This document shows, piece after piece, positions 53,313 through 62,571 of a stretch of DNA of 64,000 nucleotides (position 1 is its first letter; each line of letters starts with the position of its first letter). A model generated the notes under the pieces. The model saw only the letters and a program-made list of their open reading frames with translations. It was not told the origin of the DNA and did no database searches. Source of the DNA: Fusobacterium perfoetens ATCC 29250 (GTDB lineage Bacteria > Fusobacteriota > Fusobacteriia > Fusobacteriales > Fusobacteriaceae); contig NZ_KK211416.1 of assembly GCF_000622245.1 (NCBI RefSeq), positions 168,296 to 232,295 of the forward strand. The letters run 5' to 3'. Both the position numbers and the translations under genes were made by a program.

Positions 53313-54875
53313 ATGATAGATAATTATAAAATACCATGGTTTAAAAAGGGAGATATAGGAGCTCTTACATATGTTGTAACAAACAACATTATAAATTATC
53401 TTATAGTAATTGCTACTTTATCAGGAGTTTTGGGATGGCCAAATGAAATAGTTTATGGAGAAGTTATCCCTGGAATGTCAATAGGATTAGCTTTAAGTTG
53501 TATCTATTATGTTTATATGGCTATGAAACTAGCTAAAAAAGAGGGAAGAAATGATGTAACAGCTCTTCCATCAGGAGTATCAACTCCAGCAATGTTTGTT
53601 ATTTTATATGGAGTTATAATGCCACTTCATTATGCTTTAGGTGACCCTCAACTTACATGGTCAGCAGCTGTGGCAGCTTGTTTTATAGGTGGAGTAGTTG
53701 AATTTTCAGGTGGATTTATAGGTCCTTGGATGAAAAATAATATTCCTCGTGCGGCTCTTTTAGGAACAGTTGCTGGAATAGGGTTTATTTGGATGGCTAC
53801 TCAAGGATTATTTGATATATTTAGTGACCCTGTTGTAGGATTCCCAATTTTTATAGTTGCTATGGTAGGATTATTTGGTGGATATTTATTTCCTAAAAAA
53901 CTTCCACCTTTAGTAGTAGCTGTTGTTGGAGGGGTAATTTATGCTTTTTGTTTAGGAAGAACTCAAATTGACTTTACAGGAGTTGGTATTTATTTTCCTA
54001 ATCCAGTAAATACTATTCAAAATTTAATAAATGGATTTACTGTGGTTGCTCCTTATTTAACAATTATAATTCCAATTGAAATTTATAATTTTGTTGAAAC
54101 AATGGATAATGTTGAGGCAGCTAATGCAGCTGGAGACAATTATAGTGTAAGAGAAGCTCAATTCGCTGATGGAATTTGTACTATGGTTTCAGCTTTATTT
54201 GGAGGGGTTGTCCCTAATACAGTTTGGCTAGGTCATGCTGGACTTAAAAAAGCTGATGCTGGAATAGGATTCTCATTAGTATCAGGATTAATCTTTTTTG
54301 TAGCTGGAGTATTTGGATTATTTACTTTCTTTAGCGAGTTAGTTCCACCAGCTATATGTGGAATAACTTATTTATGGTGTGCTGTTATAATGGTTTCACA
54401 AGCATTTAGAGTATGTGAAGGAAAATATTTTGCAGCTATTACAGTATCAATGGTTCCACCAGTAGCAGACTTTTTATTTACCCAGATAACTGGTTCTATA
54501 GGACTTGCAAATATTTGGACTGAAGTTACAGCTTCTGGAGTAAATGGATATAATCCAGAAGTAACTACTATGATAATGAATGCTGGAGTTATGTGGAGAG
54601 GAATTCCAGAGGTAAAAGCTGGAGCAATTATTGTAGGAATTTTAGCTGGAGCTATGACAGCTTTTATAATAGAAAGAAAATTAAATAAAGCAGCAATGAC
54701 AATGTTAGTGGCAGCTATATTATCTTTATTTGGATTTGTTCATAGTGCTTCTTTAGGATTTTATCCAACATCTCAATTTGTTTTAGGATATATAATATCA
54801 GCAGTATTATTATTTGTTTTACATATAGGAAGTAAAAGTTGGTTAGAATCTCAAGATAATTTTGATTATGTATAA
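53313..54875 (+). CDS. NCS2-type purine/xanthine/uracil permease
   Basis: 520 aa with 12-14 hydrophobic segments. The start IPWFKKGDIGALTYVVTNNIINYLIV, the VTALPSGVSTP segment (about 80-90, in place of the half-helix motif), and ETMDNVEAANAAGDNY (Glu/Asp substrate-site region, about 262-277) point to nucleobase transporters of the NCS2 superfamily. Substrate is inferred as a purine from the two deaminases upstream. Ribosome binding site AAGGAGA. Last gene of the operon. Confidence 0.88.
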   Translation: MIDNYKIPWFKKGDIGALTYVVTNNIINYLIVIATLSGVLGWPNEIVYGEVIPGMSIGLALSCIYYVYMAMKLAKKEGRNDVTALPSGVSTPAMFVILYGVIMPLHYALGDPQLTWSAAVAACFIGGVVEFSGGFIGPWMKNNIPRAALLGTVAGIGFIWMATQGLFDIFSDPVVGFPIFIVAMVGLFGGYLFPKKLPPLVVAVVGGVIYAFCLGRTQIDFTGVGIYFPNPVNTIQNLINGFTVVAPYLTIIIPIEIYNFVETMDNVEAANAAGDNYSVREAQFADGICTMVSALFGGVVPNTVWLGHAGLKKADAGIGFSLVSGLIFFVAGVFGLFTFFSELVPPAICGITYLWCAVIMVSQAFRVCEGKYFAAITVSMVPPVADFLFTQITGSIGLANIWTEVTASGVNGYNPEVTTMIMNAGVMWRGIPEVKAGAIIVGILAGAMTAFIIERKLNKAAMTMLVAAILSLFGFVHSASLGFYPTSQFVLGYIISAVLLFVLHIGSKSWLESQDNFDYV

Positions 54876-54913
54876 ACATTAGTAATAATTTTTGGGGAAT
54901 GATGTAAATATTG

Positions 54914-54948
54914 AGGATTGATTTCTTAATTTAGAAATCAATCCTTTT
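54914..54948 (+). terminator. Terminator of the purine operon
   Basis: Perfect 13-bp stem AGGATTGATTTCT (54914-54926) with its complement at 54933-54945, then a T-rich tail. Confidence 0.88.
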
Positions 54949-55145
54949 ATTTTATAAAAGAAAATTATTAATCCTTTTTTTTATAAGTATTAGAAAAATA
55001 AAAAATAATTTTAAATTTTTATGTAAAAAAAGTATAATATAAAAAATTTTATAAATAAAAAATGTGTTAAATTTTTAGAAAAAATATTTATGAAAAAATT
55101 ATGATTTAAAAATTCAAAAATATATATTTTTTGTAAAAATAATAC
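54949..55145. other. Intergenic stretch without recognised feature
   Basis: Extremely AT-rich, with several A and T runs. No gene, terminator or operator is visible before the queH promoter. Confidence 0.5.
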
Positions 55146-55174
55146 TTGATATTAAAAAGATAATGTATTACAAT
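55146..55174 (+). promoter_or_regulatory. Promoter of the queH operon
   Basis: TTGATA (55146-55151), 17-bp spacer, TACAAT (55169-55174), 18 nt before the queH start codon. Confidence 0.7.
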
Positions 55175-55192
55175 ATAAGCAAGAGGTAGAAA

Positions 55193-55852
55193 ATGGTAAA
55201 AATAAATTATGATTTAAAAATGATGGAACAATTAAAAAAAATAGAAATTCTTGAAAATAAACCAAAACTTTTACTTCATACTTGTTGTGCTCCTTGTAGC
55301 ACAATGGTAATAGAAACTTTAAAAAATTATTTTGATATTTCAATATTTTTCTATAATCCTAATATAACTGAGAAAGATGAATATATTTTAAGACTTGAAG
55401 AGATGAAAAAATATGTTAGTGATATAGGAGAGGATATTAAAGTAATAGAAGGAAGATATAATGTTGTAGAAGATTTTTTTGCTAAAGTAAAAGGTTTTGA
55501 AAATTGTAAAGAGGGTGGAGAAAGATGTTATAAATGTTACTCTCTTAGAATGGAAGAAACAGCAAAGTTTGCATTTGAAAATAATTTTGATTATTTTACA
55601 ACAGTATTATCAATCAGTCCTCTAAAAAAAGCAAATTGGATAAATGAAATTGGAGAAGATTTAGGAAAAAAATATTCTATAAACTTTTTGTATGGAGATT
55701 TTAAAAAGAAAGGAAGATATCAAGAAGGGATAAAAATCTCTCATAAATATAATTTATATAGGCAAGATTATTGTGGATGTATTTTTTCAAAAATTGAAGC
55801 TGAAAATTATAGAAAATCTAAACTAGAGGAAAAAAATAAAGAAAATGAATAA
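55193..55852 (+). CDS. queH: Epoxyqueuosine reductase QueH
   Basis: 219 aa, DUF208 family. HTCCAPCS (C31, C32, C35), CKEGGERCYKCYSLRM and DYCGCIFS contain the conserved Cys of the Fe-S cluster and metal site. It performs the last step of queuosine synthesis on tRNA and is unrelated in sequence to the cobalamin-dependent QueG. The downstream radical-SAM gene overlaps it by 8 nt. Ribosome binding site AGAGGT. Confidence 0.93.
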   Translation: MVKINYDLKMMEQLKKIEILENKPKLLLHTCCAPCSTMVIETLKNYFDISIFFYNPNITEKDEYILRLEEMKKYVSDIGEDIKVIEGRYNVVEDFFAKVKGFENCKEGGERCYKCYSLRMEETAKFAFENNFDYFTTVLSISPLKKANWINEIGEDLGKKYSINFLYGDFKKKGRYQEGIKISHKYNLYRQDYCGCIFSKIEAENYRKSKLEEKNKENE

Positions 55853-56780
55853 TGATAGATTTTATAAACTTAATTCTTTTTTTAGAAAAAATTTTAAAGA
55901 AAAAATATATAAAGTTTCTTTAGATGGTGGCTTTACTTGCCCAAATAGAGATGGAAAAATTTCAAGAGAAGGATGTTTATTTTGTAGTGATTCTGGAAGT
56001 GGAGAATTTGCTGGAAGTAGATGTAAAAGTATAAGAGAACAAATAGATGAGCAATTAAACTTTATGAAAAATAAAATAAAAGATGAAAAAGTAATTGCTT
56101 ATTTTCAAAATTTTACCAATACCTATGATAGTGTTGAAAATTTGAGAAAAAAATATTATGAAGCTTTAGAGCATCCGAAAGTGATAGGGATAGCAATAGC
56201 AACAAGACCTGATTGTCTTTCTTTGGAAATTATAGAACTTTTGAATGAAATTAATAAAAAAACATTTCTTTGGATAGAATTAGGACTTCAAACTGCCAAT
56301 GATGAAATAGCTAAAATTATCAATAGGGGATATAAATTAGATTGTTATTTAGAGGCTACAAAAAATTTAAGAGAAAAAAATATAAAGTTTGTTACTCATA
56401 TGATAGTTGGATTACCTAATGAAACAAAAGAAGATTTATATAAAACTATTGAAATTATAAATTTTGTTAAGTCTTGGGGAATAAAAATTCATTTATTATA
56501 TATTTTGAAAAATAGTAAATTATTAAAATATTATGAAAAATCTCCTTTCAAAATTTATACTCAAAATGAATATACAGATATAGTGGTAGAATTATTGGAA
56601 AGGTTAGATTCAAATATAGTTGTACATAGACTTACAGGAGATGCTAAAAAAGAAGATTTATTTGAACCAAAATGGAGTTCAAATAAAAGAGGAATTCTTA
56701 ATGAAATTGAAAAAAAATTAAAAATAAAAGATACATTCCAAAGCAAAGAAGTAGGAGGCAAAAATGAGTATAATATTTAG
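55845..56780 (+). CDS. TIGR01212/YhcC-family radical-SAM protein
   Basis: 311 aa. GGFTCPNRDGKISREGCLFC near residues 28-47 holds the Cys cluster of the YhcC family, where C-x(n)-C-x2-C replaces the classic spacing. GLQTANDEIAKIINRG and HMIVGLPNET are radical-SAM barrel motifs. The reaction is unknown. It overlaps queH by 8 nt and the RpiR-type regulator by 17 nt, so the three are co-transcribed. Confidence 0.9.
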   Translation: MNNDRFYKLNSFFRKNFKEKIYKVSLDGGFTCPNRDGKISREGCLFCSDSGSGEFAGSRCKSIREQIDEQLNFMKNKIKDEKVIAYFQNFTNTYDSVENLRKKYYEALEHPKVIGIAIATRPDCLSLEIIELLNEINKKTFLWIELGLQTANDEIAKIINRGYKLDCYLEATKNLREKNIKFVTHMIVGLPNETKEDLYKTIEIINFVKSWGIKIHLLYILKNSKLLKYYEKSPFKIYTQNEYTDIVVELLERLDSNIVVHRLTGDAKKEDLFEPKWSSNKRGILNEIEKKLKIKDTFQSKEVGGKNEYNI

Positions 56781-57618
56781 AATGAATTCTCTAAAAGATA
56801 AATTTACATCTAAAGAGAAAGATATTTATAAATTTATTATAGAAAATACAGATAAAATAATGTATATGAATACTTATGAAATAGCAGAAGAATGTAATAC
56901 AAGTCAAGCATCTGTAGTAAGATTTGCAAAAAAATTAGGTTATTCTGGATTTCCAGAGTTAAAAGTAGATTTTAGTAAAGAACTTGGAAGAAGAGAAGCA
57001 AAAGAAAAAGTAACTTTTACTTATGAAAACTTTTCTGAAAATGGAGAAATTCATGATGTTATAAAAAATGTTATAAGAATTAATACAAATATAATAGAAG
57101 ATACTTATTCAATGATAGATATAGCTACTATTCAAGAAACAGTTTTATCTTTAAAAAAAGCAAGAAAAATAATGATTATAGGTGCTGGATATTCAGGAGT
57201 TGTAGCAAAAGATTTACATTATAAACTTTTAGAATTAGGAATGAACTCAATATGTGAAAAAGATTATCATACACAGTTAACTATTATTCCTACTTTAGAA
57301 GAAAATGATGTATTATTTGTAATTTCTCAAAGTGGTAAAACTTTAGAAATTTATCATCTTGTGGAATTAGCAAAAAAAAGAAAAATAAAAATAATTTCAG
57401 TTACTCAAAAAAGTGATAATCCTATAAAAAAATTAGCAGATATTCAACTTAATACAGTTATAGAAAAAAATAATTTTAGGTCAACATCTTTATATTCTAG
57501 AATTTCTCAGCTTACAATAATAGATGTAATATATGTATCTCTAATTGCTGGTGATAAAAAATTAGCAGAAAGATATATTGGAGATGCCATAGAAATAGTT
57601 AGTAAATTTAAATTATAA
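56764..57618 (+). CDS. MurR/RpiR-family sugar-phosphate regulator
   Basis: 284 aa. An N-terminal HTH_6 domain (1-77; NTSQASVVRFAKKLGYSGFPELK as the recognition region) is joined to a SIS sugar-phosphate-binding domain (about 115-255; IIGAGYSGVVAKDL and VISQSGKTLEI). Members sense phosphosugars such as GlcNAc-6-P or MurNAc-6-P. nagB follows 28 nt later, so it probably controls amino-sugar use. Ribosome binding site AGGAGG lies inside the upstream gene. Confidence 0.93.
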   Translation: MSIIFRMNSLKDKFTSKEKDIYKFIIENTDKIMYMNTYEIAEECNTSQASVVRFAKKLGYSGFPELKVDFSKELGRREAKEKVTFTYENFSENGEIHDVIKNVIRINTNIIEDTYSMIDIATIQETVLSLKKARKIMIIGAGYSGVVAKDLHYKLLELGMNSICEKDYHTQLTIIPTLEENDVLFVISQSGKTLEIYHLVELAKKRKIKIISVTQKSDNPIKKLADIQLNTVIEKNNFRSTSLYSRISQLTIIDVIYVSLIAGDKKLAERYIGDAIEIVSKFKL

Positions 57619-57646
57619 ATAAACAAATCTAGATAGGAGGATAATA

Positions 57647-58486
57647 ATGAGATTAATAATCACAGAAAAAAATATTGGAGACTGGGCTGCTGTGCATGTA
57701 GCAAAAAGAATAATAGAGGCTAATCCTACACCAGAAAAACCTTTTGTTTTAGGTCTACCTACAGGAGGAACACCAGTTGGAATGTACAAAAGATTAGTTC
57801 AATTCTATAAAGATGGAATTTTATCTTTTGAAAATGTAGTAACATTTAATATGGACGAATATGTTGGACTAGATAAAGATAATCCTCAAAGTTATTGGAG
57901 ATATATGCATGATAATTTATTTGACCATGTAAATATTAAACCTGAAAATGTAAATATGTTAAATGGAATGGTTAAAAACGAAGAAGAAGAAATCGAAGAG
58001 TGTAGAAGATATGAAGAAAAAATAGCTTCTTATGGAGGAATAGATTTATTTGTTGGAGGAATTGGACCAGATGGACATATTGCTTTCAATGAACCAGGTT
58101 CTTCTCTATCTTCAAGAACAAGAAGTAAAGAATTAACAAAAGATACTATAATAGCAAACTCTAGATTCTTTGGTGGAGATTTAACAAAAGTACCAAAAGT
58201 ATCTTTAACTGTTGGAGTAGGAACTGTTATGGATGCTAAAGAAGTATTAATACTAGTAAATGGAGCTTCAAAAGCTAGAGCTTTACACTATGCAGTAGAA
58301 GAGGGAGTAAATCATATGTGGACAATATCAGCTCTTCAATTACATAGAAGTGGAATAATAGTTTCTGACGAAGATGCAACATTAGAATTAAAAGTTGGAA
58401 CATATAGATACTTTAAAGATATAGAAGCTAACAATCTAGATACAGATAAATTAATAGAAGAATTTTATGCAAAATATAAAAAATAA
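57647..58486 (+). CDS. nagB: Glucosamine-6-phosphate deaminase
   Basis: 279 aa. [15 protein letters not shown] (phosphate binding), [10 protein letters not shown] with the catalytic Asp, and [17 protein letters not shown] with the catalytic His are all intact. It converts glucosamine-6-phosphate to fructose-6-phosphate and ammonia. It is slightly longer than E. coli NagB at the C-terminus. It follows the RpiR-type regulator; its partner nagA is at 17787. Confidence 0.97.
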   Translation: MRLIITEKNIGDWAAVHVAKRIIEANPTPEKPFVLGLPTGGTPVGMYKRLVQFYKDGILSFENVVTFNMDEYVGLDKDNPQSYWRYMHDNLFDHVNIKPENVNMLNGMVKNEEEEIEECRRYEEKIASYGGIDLFVGGIGPDGHIAFNEPGSSLSSRTRSKELTKDTIIANSRFFGGDLTKVPKVSLTVGVGTVMDAKEVLILVNGASKARALHYAVEEGVNHMWTISALQLHRSGIIVSDEDATLELKVGTYRYFKDIEANNLDTDKLIEEFYAKYKK

Positions 58487-58513
58487 TAGAATTTCCTAAA
58501 AAACTTTTATGAA

Positions 58514-58548
58514 GAAGATATTGTAAAAATGTACAGTATCTTCTTTTT
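58514..58548 (+). terminator. Terminator after nagB
   Basis: GAAGATA (58514-58520) pairs with TATCTTC (58537-58543), with further pairing inside, followed by a T run. Confidence 0.75.
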
Positions 58549-58816
58549 TATTATAAAAAATTATATAAAAATAAAATTAATATAAAAAATTAAAAAAATT
58601 TGCATAAAAAAATAATAAAACTAACACCTGATTTTTTTAAATTATGTGGTATAATTAAAATAAATGGAAAAATGAAATAAAATTGAAATAAGTAATAAAA
58701 AAAATAAAAGATAAAAATAATAAAATGTAAATTTAAAGTTGCCAAAAAGTATGTATATAGTTGGTTGCATTTTATAAAAAAAGAGGTTATAACTAGAATG
58801 AAGAAAGGAGGTATCT
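58549..58816. other. Intergenic region before the second accessory cluster
   Basis: AT-rich. An extended -10 (TGGTATAAT) lies at 58647-58655. The part 58737-58775 contains AGTTGCC and TAGTTGGTTGC, loosely repeated, possibly operator half-sites for the HTH protein encoded next. No gene seen. Confidence 0.4.
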
Positions 58817-59317
58817 ATGAACTTTGGAAATAAAATACAAATTCAACGAAAAAGAAAAGGAATAACTCAGGAAGAATTGGGAGAAAAATTAAATGTTTCT
58901 AGACAAACAATTACAAAATGGGAATCTAATAAATCTTTTCCTGAGATAGAAAAGATAATAAAACTTAGTTATTATTTTAATGTAACAATAGACTATTTAT
59001 TAAAAGATGAGATAGAAAATTATGAAGAGAATTTTTGTGAAATAGTAGAAAAAATAGAAGATAGAAAAATAATACCTAAAACAATCAAAGTTTTTTTATT
59101 TTTATTAGTTATTAGCTTCATAGGAATAATGTATTTTTATGTCGATTCATTTATTCATCCAGTTACAATAACTGATTGGGATGGAACTTATTATAAAGGT
59201 TTTTATGGATATCTTCATATTCATAATATAGAATATATTTTATATAGTTTGATTATATTATTTATCATTAGTTTAGGATATATTATAATTTATTCTCTAA
59301 AAACACAACAAAAATAA
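58817..59317 (+). CDS. XRE-family HTH membrane-anchored regulator
   Basis: 166 aa. Residues 1-60 are a Cro/CI-type HTH (RKRKGITQEELGEKLNVSRQTITKWE). A linker leads to two membrane helices (about 94-114 and 139-160) around a short extracytoplasmic loop rich in His, Tyr and Asp (TDWDGTYYKGFYGYLHIHN). HTH proteins with short membrane tails are common near small accessory clusters. It starts the second accessory region with a strong AAAGGAGG. It may sense an envelope signal or bind a membrane partner. Confidence 0.82.
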   Translation: MNFGNKIQIQRKRKGITQEELGEKLNVSRQTITKWESNKSFPEIEKIIKLSYYFNVTIDYLLKDEIENYEENFCEIVEKIEDRKIIPKTIKVFLFLLVISFIGIMYFYVDSFIHPVTITDWDGTYYKGFYGYLHIHNIEYILYSLIILFIISLGYIIIYSLKTQQK

Positions 59318-59323
59318 AACATC

Positions 59324-59354
59324 TTGTCAAAAAAAAAAAAAAAAGTGGTACAAT
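59324..59354 (+). promoter_or_regulatory. Promoter with a poly-A spacer, likely phase variable
   Basis: TTGTCA (59324-59329) and TACAAT (59349-59354, extended by TGG at 59346) are 19 bp apart. A run of 16 A (59329-59344) fills the spacer. Length changes in this run would alter the -35/-10 distance and thus transcription of the Imm17-like cluster. Confidence 0.65.
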
Positions 59355-59391
59355 TTTAAACAAAAAGACAAATATTTTTTAACTTGAAAGA

Positions 59392-59455
59392 GAGGTGATG
59401 CTTATGAAAATTATTTTTTGTAAACAAAGGATAATTTTGTCATGAGCATTTTTTT
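59392..59455 (+). promoter_or_regulatory. Shared leader element, copy B: mini-ORF inside a terminator hairpin
   Basis: Same design as copy A (46438-46504). The ribosome binding site GAGGTGATG and ATGCTTATGA (59398-59407) pair with TCATGAGCAT (59440-59449); inner AAAATTAT pairs with ATAATTTT, and seven T follow. The mini-ORF 59404-59445 reads MKIIFCKQRIILS, different from copy A because of a 2-nt indel, so the RNA structure rather than the peptide is conserved. Confidence 0.75.
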
Positions 59456-59484
59456 ATTAGATAAATCTGAGAAAGGAGAAAAAT

Positions 59485-59757
59485 ATGAATAATCCTATTA
59501 GTGATTTATATGTAAAATTTATGGAAACCATAGAACCCTATATAAAGAAATATCCCTATCTTTTTGGAATAATTATCGGAGGAATATTTTTCTTCGGAGC
59601 TATTTTTAAATGGAGCTGGATTTGTGACCCTACAGGCTCAAAAAGATTTATGAGAACTGTTTATGAAATCTTTGGAGAAGGTGGATTTAGATTTTTTACA
59701 GGACTATTTGGGGCAATAATAATTATTATTTGTATATTTGAATGGATAAAAAAATAA
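59485..59757 (+). CDS. Imm17-like small membrane protein
   Basis: 90 aa. Two hydrophobic helices (about 23-43 and 70-88) surround a loop with FKWSWICDPTGSKRFMRTVYEIFGEGGFRFFTG. The W-D-P-x-G and F-G-x-x-G-x-R pattern resembles the immunity protein 17 family, small inner-membrane proteins annotated as immunity to polymorphic toxins. First gene after leader element B; ribosome binding site AAAGGAG. No cognate toxin is visible upstream. Confidence 0.65.
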   Translation: MNNPISDLYVKFMETIEPYIKKYPYLFGIIIGGIFFFGAIFKWSWICDPTGSKRFMRTVYEIFGEGGFRFFTGLFGAIIIIICIFEWIKK

Positions 59758-59776
59758 TTTATAGAGAGGTAAATAT

Positions 59777-61234
59777 ATGGAAGTTAAAGTTGGGGATATT
59801 TATACTACTTATCATAAAAAATTAGGTTGTTATATAGCTTGTCAAATTACTGATATTTCTGAAAAAACTATTACTAAGCTAGAATTAAATTGGACAGGAA
59901 CAGAACCTTTAAATAAAAATCAATTAAAAAATCTTCAACCATTGTACAAAGATTTTATGTATTGGGAAAAATCTCTTTGCTTGATTAATGTAGAAAAAGA
60001 AATACCAGAGGAATTACAATATGTAGGAAATATTTCTCCAATTATTACTAAAAAAAGTAATACATATGGAACTTGGAATAATAGTGATGATATTTATTAT
60101 CAATTAAAATGGCAAAAAATACCAGAAGAAAAAAGAATAGCCTTTAAAAAAGCTATGGAAAGTGAAGATGAAATAGATATAGATGGATATTCTATAAAAT
60201 TAGGTAGTCATAGAATAATGGATAAATATACTCCTTTTGATTCTACATTAGAATTATTAAAGTTACCATGTCTTTCTGAGATTATTTGTGAGAAATGGCA
60301 TAATGATTTATTAGAATTTTTAAAAGAATCTCCTTTTATATATGAACTTACTTTAATTAATCATAATCAAAAAAAACTAGATTTTAGAGGAACAAGTATT
60401 AGTAAGTTAATGCTTGATATGAAAGGATTAGAAGAATTATGGTTAGGAGAAGAGGTAGAACAACTGTTATTTCAAAATGAAGAATTGGATAATTGTGTAA
60501 TTCATGCTCCTAATAATGGAGAAGAGTTGATGATACAATTTATTGGCAATTATCAATCACATAAAGAATTATCAAATCTTAAAACTCTTCATGGAATTAA
60601 TATAAAAAGTTTTGATATGATTGAACTTCCTGATATTCATTCTCATCTAAAAGAACTAAGATTGTGGGGAAAGCCAGGAAATATTAAAAATTTTTCTTCT
60701 TTAAAAGAATTTAAGGAATTAGAAATATTTTCTACATATGATTTATTTGGATTTACTAAAGAAGATATTCCAACTCCAGAAGAATTACCTAAGCTTAATT
60801 GGCTTTGGCTAACTAGTTTTCCAGAAGAAGTAGCTAAAACAGTAAAAAACCTTTGGAAAAAAAATCCTAGAATAAGTTTACGAATTACAAAACCTCGTAA
60901 ATCAGAATGGTTAGCACAAAATTTAGATAATCCTTTTAGAGCTTGGGACGGAGCAGAACATATTCCTGTATCTTCAGCTAAAAAAGCAGTAGAGCAATAT
61001 CGTAAAACACGTTCAGCATTATTAAAAATAGCTAATGATACAGAAGAAGAAAGAGAGAAAAAAGCTTTAGAAATAGTAACTAATTATACTCAAACATTTA
61101 ATAAGATGAGATTTATAGAAACAGAAGAAAGAGATGAAATTTATACAGCTTTATGTAATATTTTAGATATTTTACCAGATAATATTAATAAAGATAAATT
61201 ATTAGATAGATTTGAGGAATTAAGAGATTTTTAG
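59777..61234 (+). CDS. Large protein with leucine-rich-like middle, accessory cluster
   Basis: 485 aa, family not recognised. Residues 1-90 form a beta-rich module starting VKVGDIYTTYHKKLGCYIACQI. Residues 160-360 show irregular leucine-rich spacing (LKELRLWGKPGNIKNFSSLKEFKELEIF). Residues 385-485 are helical and charged. No signal peptide, so probably cytoplasmic. It sits between an Imm17-like gene and a zinc-ribbon protein and may be an immunity or accessory protein. Ribosome binding site AGAGAGG. Confidence 0.7.
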   Translation: MEVKVGDIYTTYHKKLGCYIACQITDISEKTITKLELNWTGTEPLNKNQLKNLQPLYKDFMYWEKSLCLINVEKEIPEELQYVGNISPIITKKSNTYGTWNNSDDIYYQLKWQKIPEEKRIAFKKAMESEDEIDIDGYSIKLGSHRIMDKYTPFDSTLELLKLPCLSEIICEKWHNDLLEFLKESPFIYELTLINHNQKKLDFRGTSISKLMLDMKGLEELWLGEEVEQLLFQNEELDNCVIHAPNNGEELMIQFIGNYQSHKELSNLKTLHGINIKSFDMIELPDIHSHLKELRLWGKPGNIKNFSSLKEFKELEIFSTYDLFGFTKEDIPTPEELPKLNWLWLTSFPEEVAKTVKNLWKKNPRISLRITKPRKSEWLAQNLDNPFRAWDGAEHIPVSSAKKAVEQYRKTRSALLKIANDTEEEREKKALEIVTNYTQTFNKMRFIETEERDEIYTALCNILDILPDNINKDKLLDRFEELRDF

Positions 61235-61250
61235 TCTATAGGAGGTAGTT

Positions 61251-62354
61251 ATGAGTTTAAAATATAAATGCCCAGAATGTGGAACACCTTTAGGATTTGA
61301 AGGACTTTGTTGGAGATGTAGAAAAAGAAAGCACAGAGAGGAAGTCAATAGTTGGACAGAAGATGAGATACAGAAAAAAATAAATCAAGTAATAGAAAGA
61401 TTAAAAACTTCAACAGAAGATGAGTTTTATCAAACAGATGAATGTGATATATTTCAAGATTTAATGACTAGAGGAGCAGATATAAAAGAGATTTCTAAAG
61501 TAGCTTGTGAAAGAGAGATTTACTATCCAAGTGAACTATATTATAAAGCTAGTGAAGAGGTTAGAGATATAATAATAGAAAAAATTATGAGTACAAAATC
61601 TGCTGATGATGGTGGAAGATTTTTACAATGTCTTGCCATGATTGGAGATAAAAAATCTCAAGATACTCTATATGAACTCAAAATAAACCCTAGACCTTGG
61701 AGAAAAAAATTATATGTAGATTCAGATATATATGCTGAAGAGGGTGGTTGGACTTTTGATAGTAAAAATAACTATATAAAGCTTAACTATGATAGATGTT
61801 TCTCTTTTGATATAGGAGAGAAAAAAGATGAAAATGGAACTTTTATAGCTAGAAAAAGAGGAGAAAAATGTCCTCATTGTGGTGGAGAGATGATAGATAT
61901 TCTAGTAATAGATGGAAGAGATGAGAGATTTTCATTTTTAGGATTAGATGGAATAATTACAGTAAGTTGTTGTCCTAATTGTGTAACTTTAACTGAAGGA
62001 ATATCTACTAAATTTAATCTTGATGGAACAAGTGAAGTTTTAGATTATGAGGGAGAAGAAGAGAATTATTTTAGTGAAAATATAATAGATGAAATGGTAA
62101 ATAATAAATTTGTTGTTTCAGTTAAAGAAAAACCTTTATTTTATGGTGCTTTTGGAGATGATGTAAGCACTATAGGTGGATTTGCTAGTTGGGTACAAGA
62201 TTGGGAATATAGGGAGTGTCCAGAGTGTGGAAAGAAAATGAAATACCTTGCTCAAATTCATTGGGACACTATAATGGATTCAGCAGAGGGAACTTTGTAT
62301 ATAGAAATTTGTCCAGATTGTAAAATTGTAACAGCTTTTCATCAACAAACTTAA
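61251..62354 (+). CDS. Zinc-ribbon protein, accessory cluster
   Basis: 367 aa. Three Cys clusters: CPECGTPLGFEGLCWRC (about 6-22), CPHCGGEM with a distant CCPNC, and near the C-terminus CPECGKKMKYLAQIHWD with CPDC. The last part (FASWVQDWEYRECPECGKKM, then an acidic C-terminus) resembles the end of DUF1963/YwqG-like proteins. Residues 25-140 read as HEAT-like helices. Cytoplasmic. Function unknown; its company suggests immunity or toxin-neutralising roles. Ribosome binding site AGGAGGT. Confidence 0.72.
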   Translation: MSLKYKCPECGTPLGFEGLCWRCRKRKHREEVNSWTEDEIQKKINQVIERLKTSTEDEFYQTDECDIFQDLMTRGADIKEISKVACEREIYYPSELYYKASEEVRDIIIEKIMSTKSADDGGRFLQCLAMIGDKKSQDTLYELKINPRPWRKKLYVDSDIYAEEGGWTFDSKNNYIKLNYDRCFSFDIGEKKDENGTFIARKRGEKCPHCGGEMIDILVIDGRDERFSFLGLDGIITVSCCPNCVTLTEGISTKFNLDGTSEVLDYEGEEENYFSENIIDEMVNNKFVVSVKEKPLFYGAFGDDVSTIGGFASWVQDWEYRECPECGKKMKYLAQIHWDTIMDSAEGTLYIEICPDCKIVTAFHQQT

Positions 62355-62373
62355 TTAAAAGTAAGTGATAAAA

Positions 62374-62556
62374 ATGAAAAATTTTGATATAGTTGCCTTT
62401 ATATGTGTTGTAATTGTTGTTTATATGATAATAGGTTCTACAATATTTATCTTAAAACAACTTAAATATAATTTAAAATTTACAATAGTAATATTTATTT
62501 CTGTGATAATAGGATTGGGATTAATTTGTCTTTATAATTACTTTAAAAATTTTTAA
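62374..62556 (+). CDS. Small membrane protein
   Basis: About 60 aa from ATG 62374 (a GTG nine bases upstream is in frame; the ribosome binding site AAGTGA is weak). Two membrane helices (about 5-27 and 36-55) and little else. Family unknown. It lies between the zinc-ribbon gene and the DUF1266 gene in one transcript. Confidence 0.6.
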   Translation: MKNFDIVAFICVVIVVYMIIGSTIFILKQLKYNLKFTIVIFISVIIGLGLICLYNYFKNF

Positions 62557-62571
62557 ACAGGAGGAATTTAT

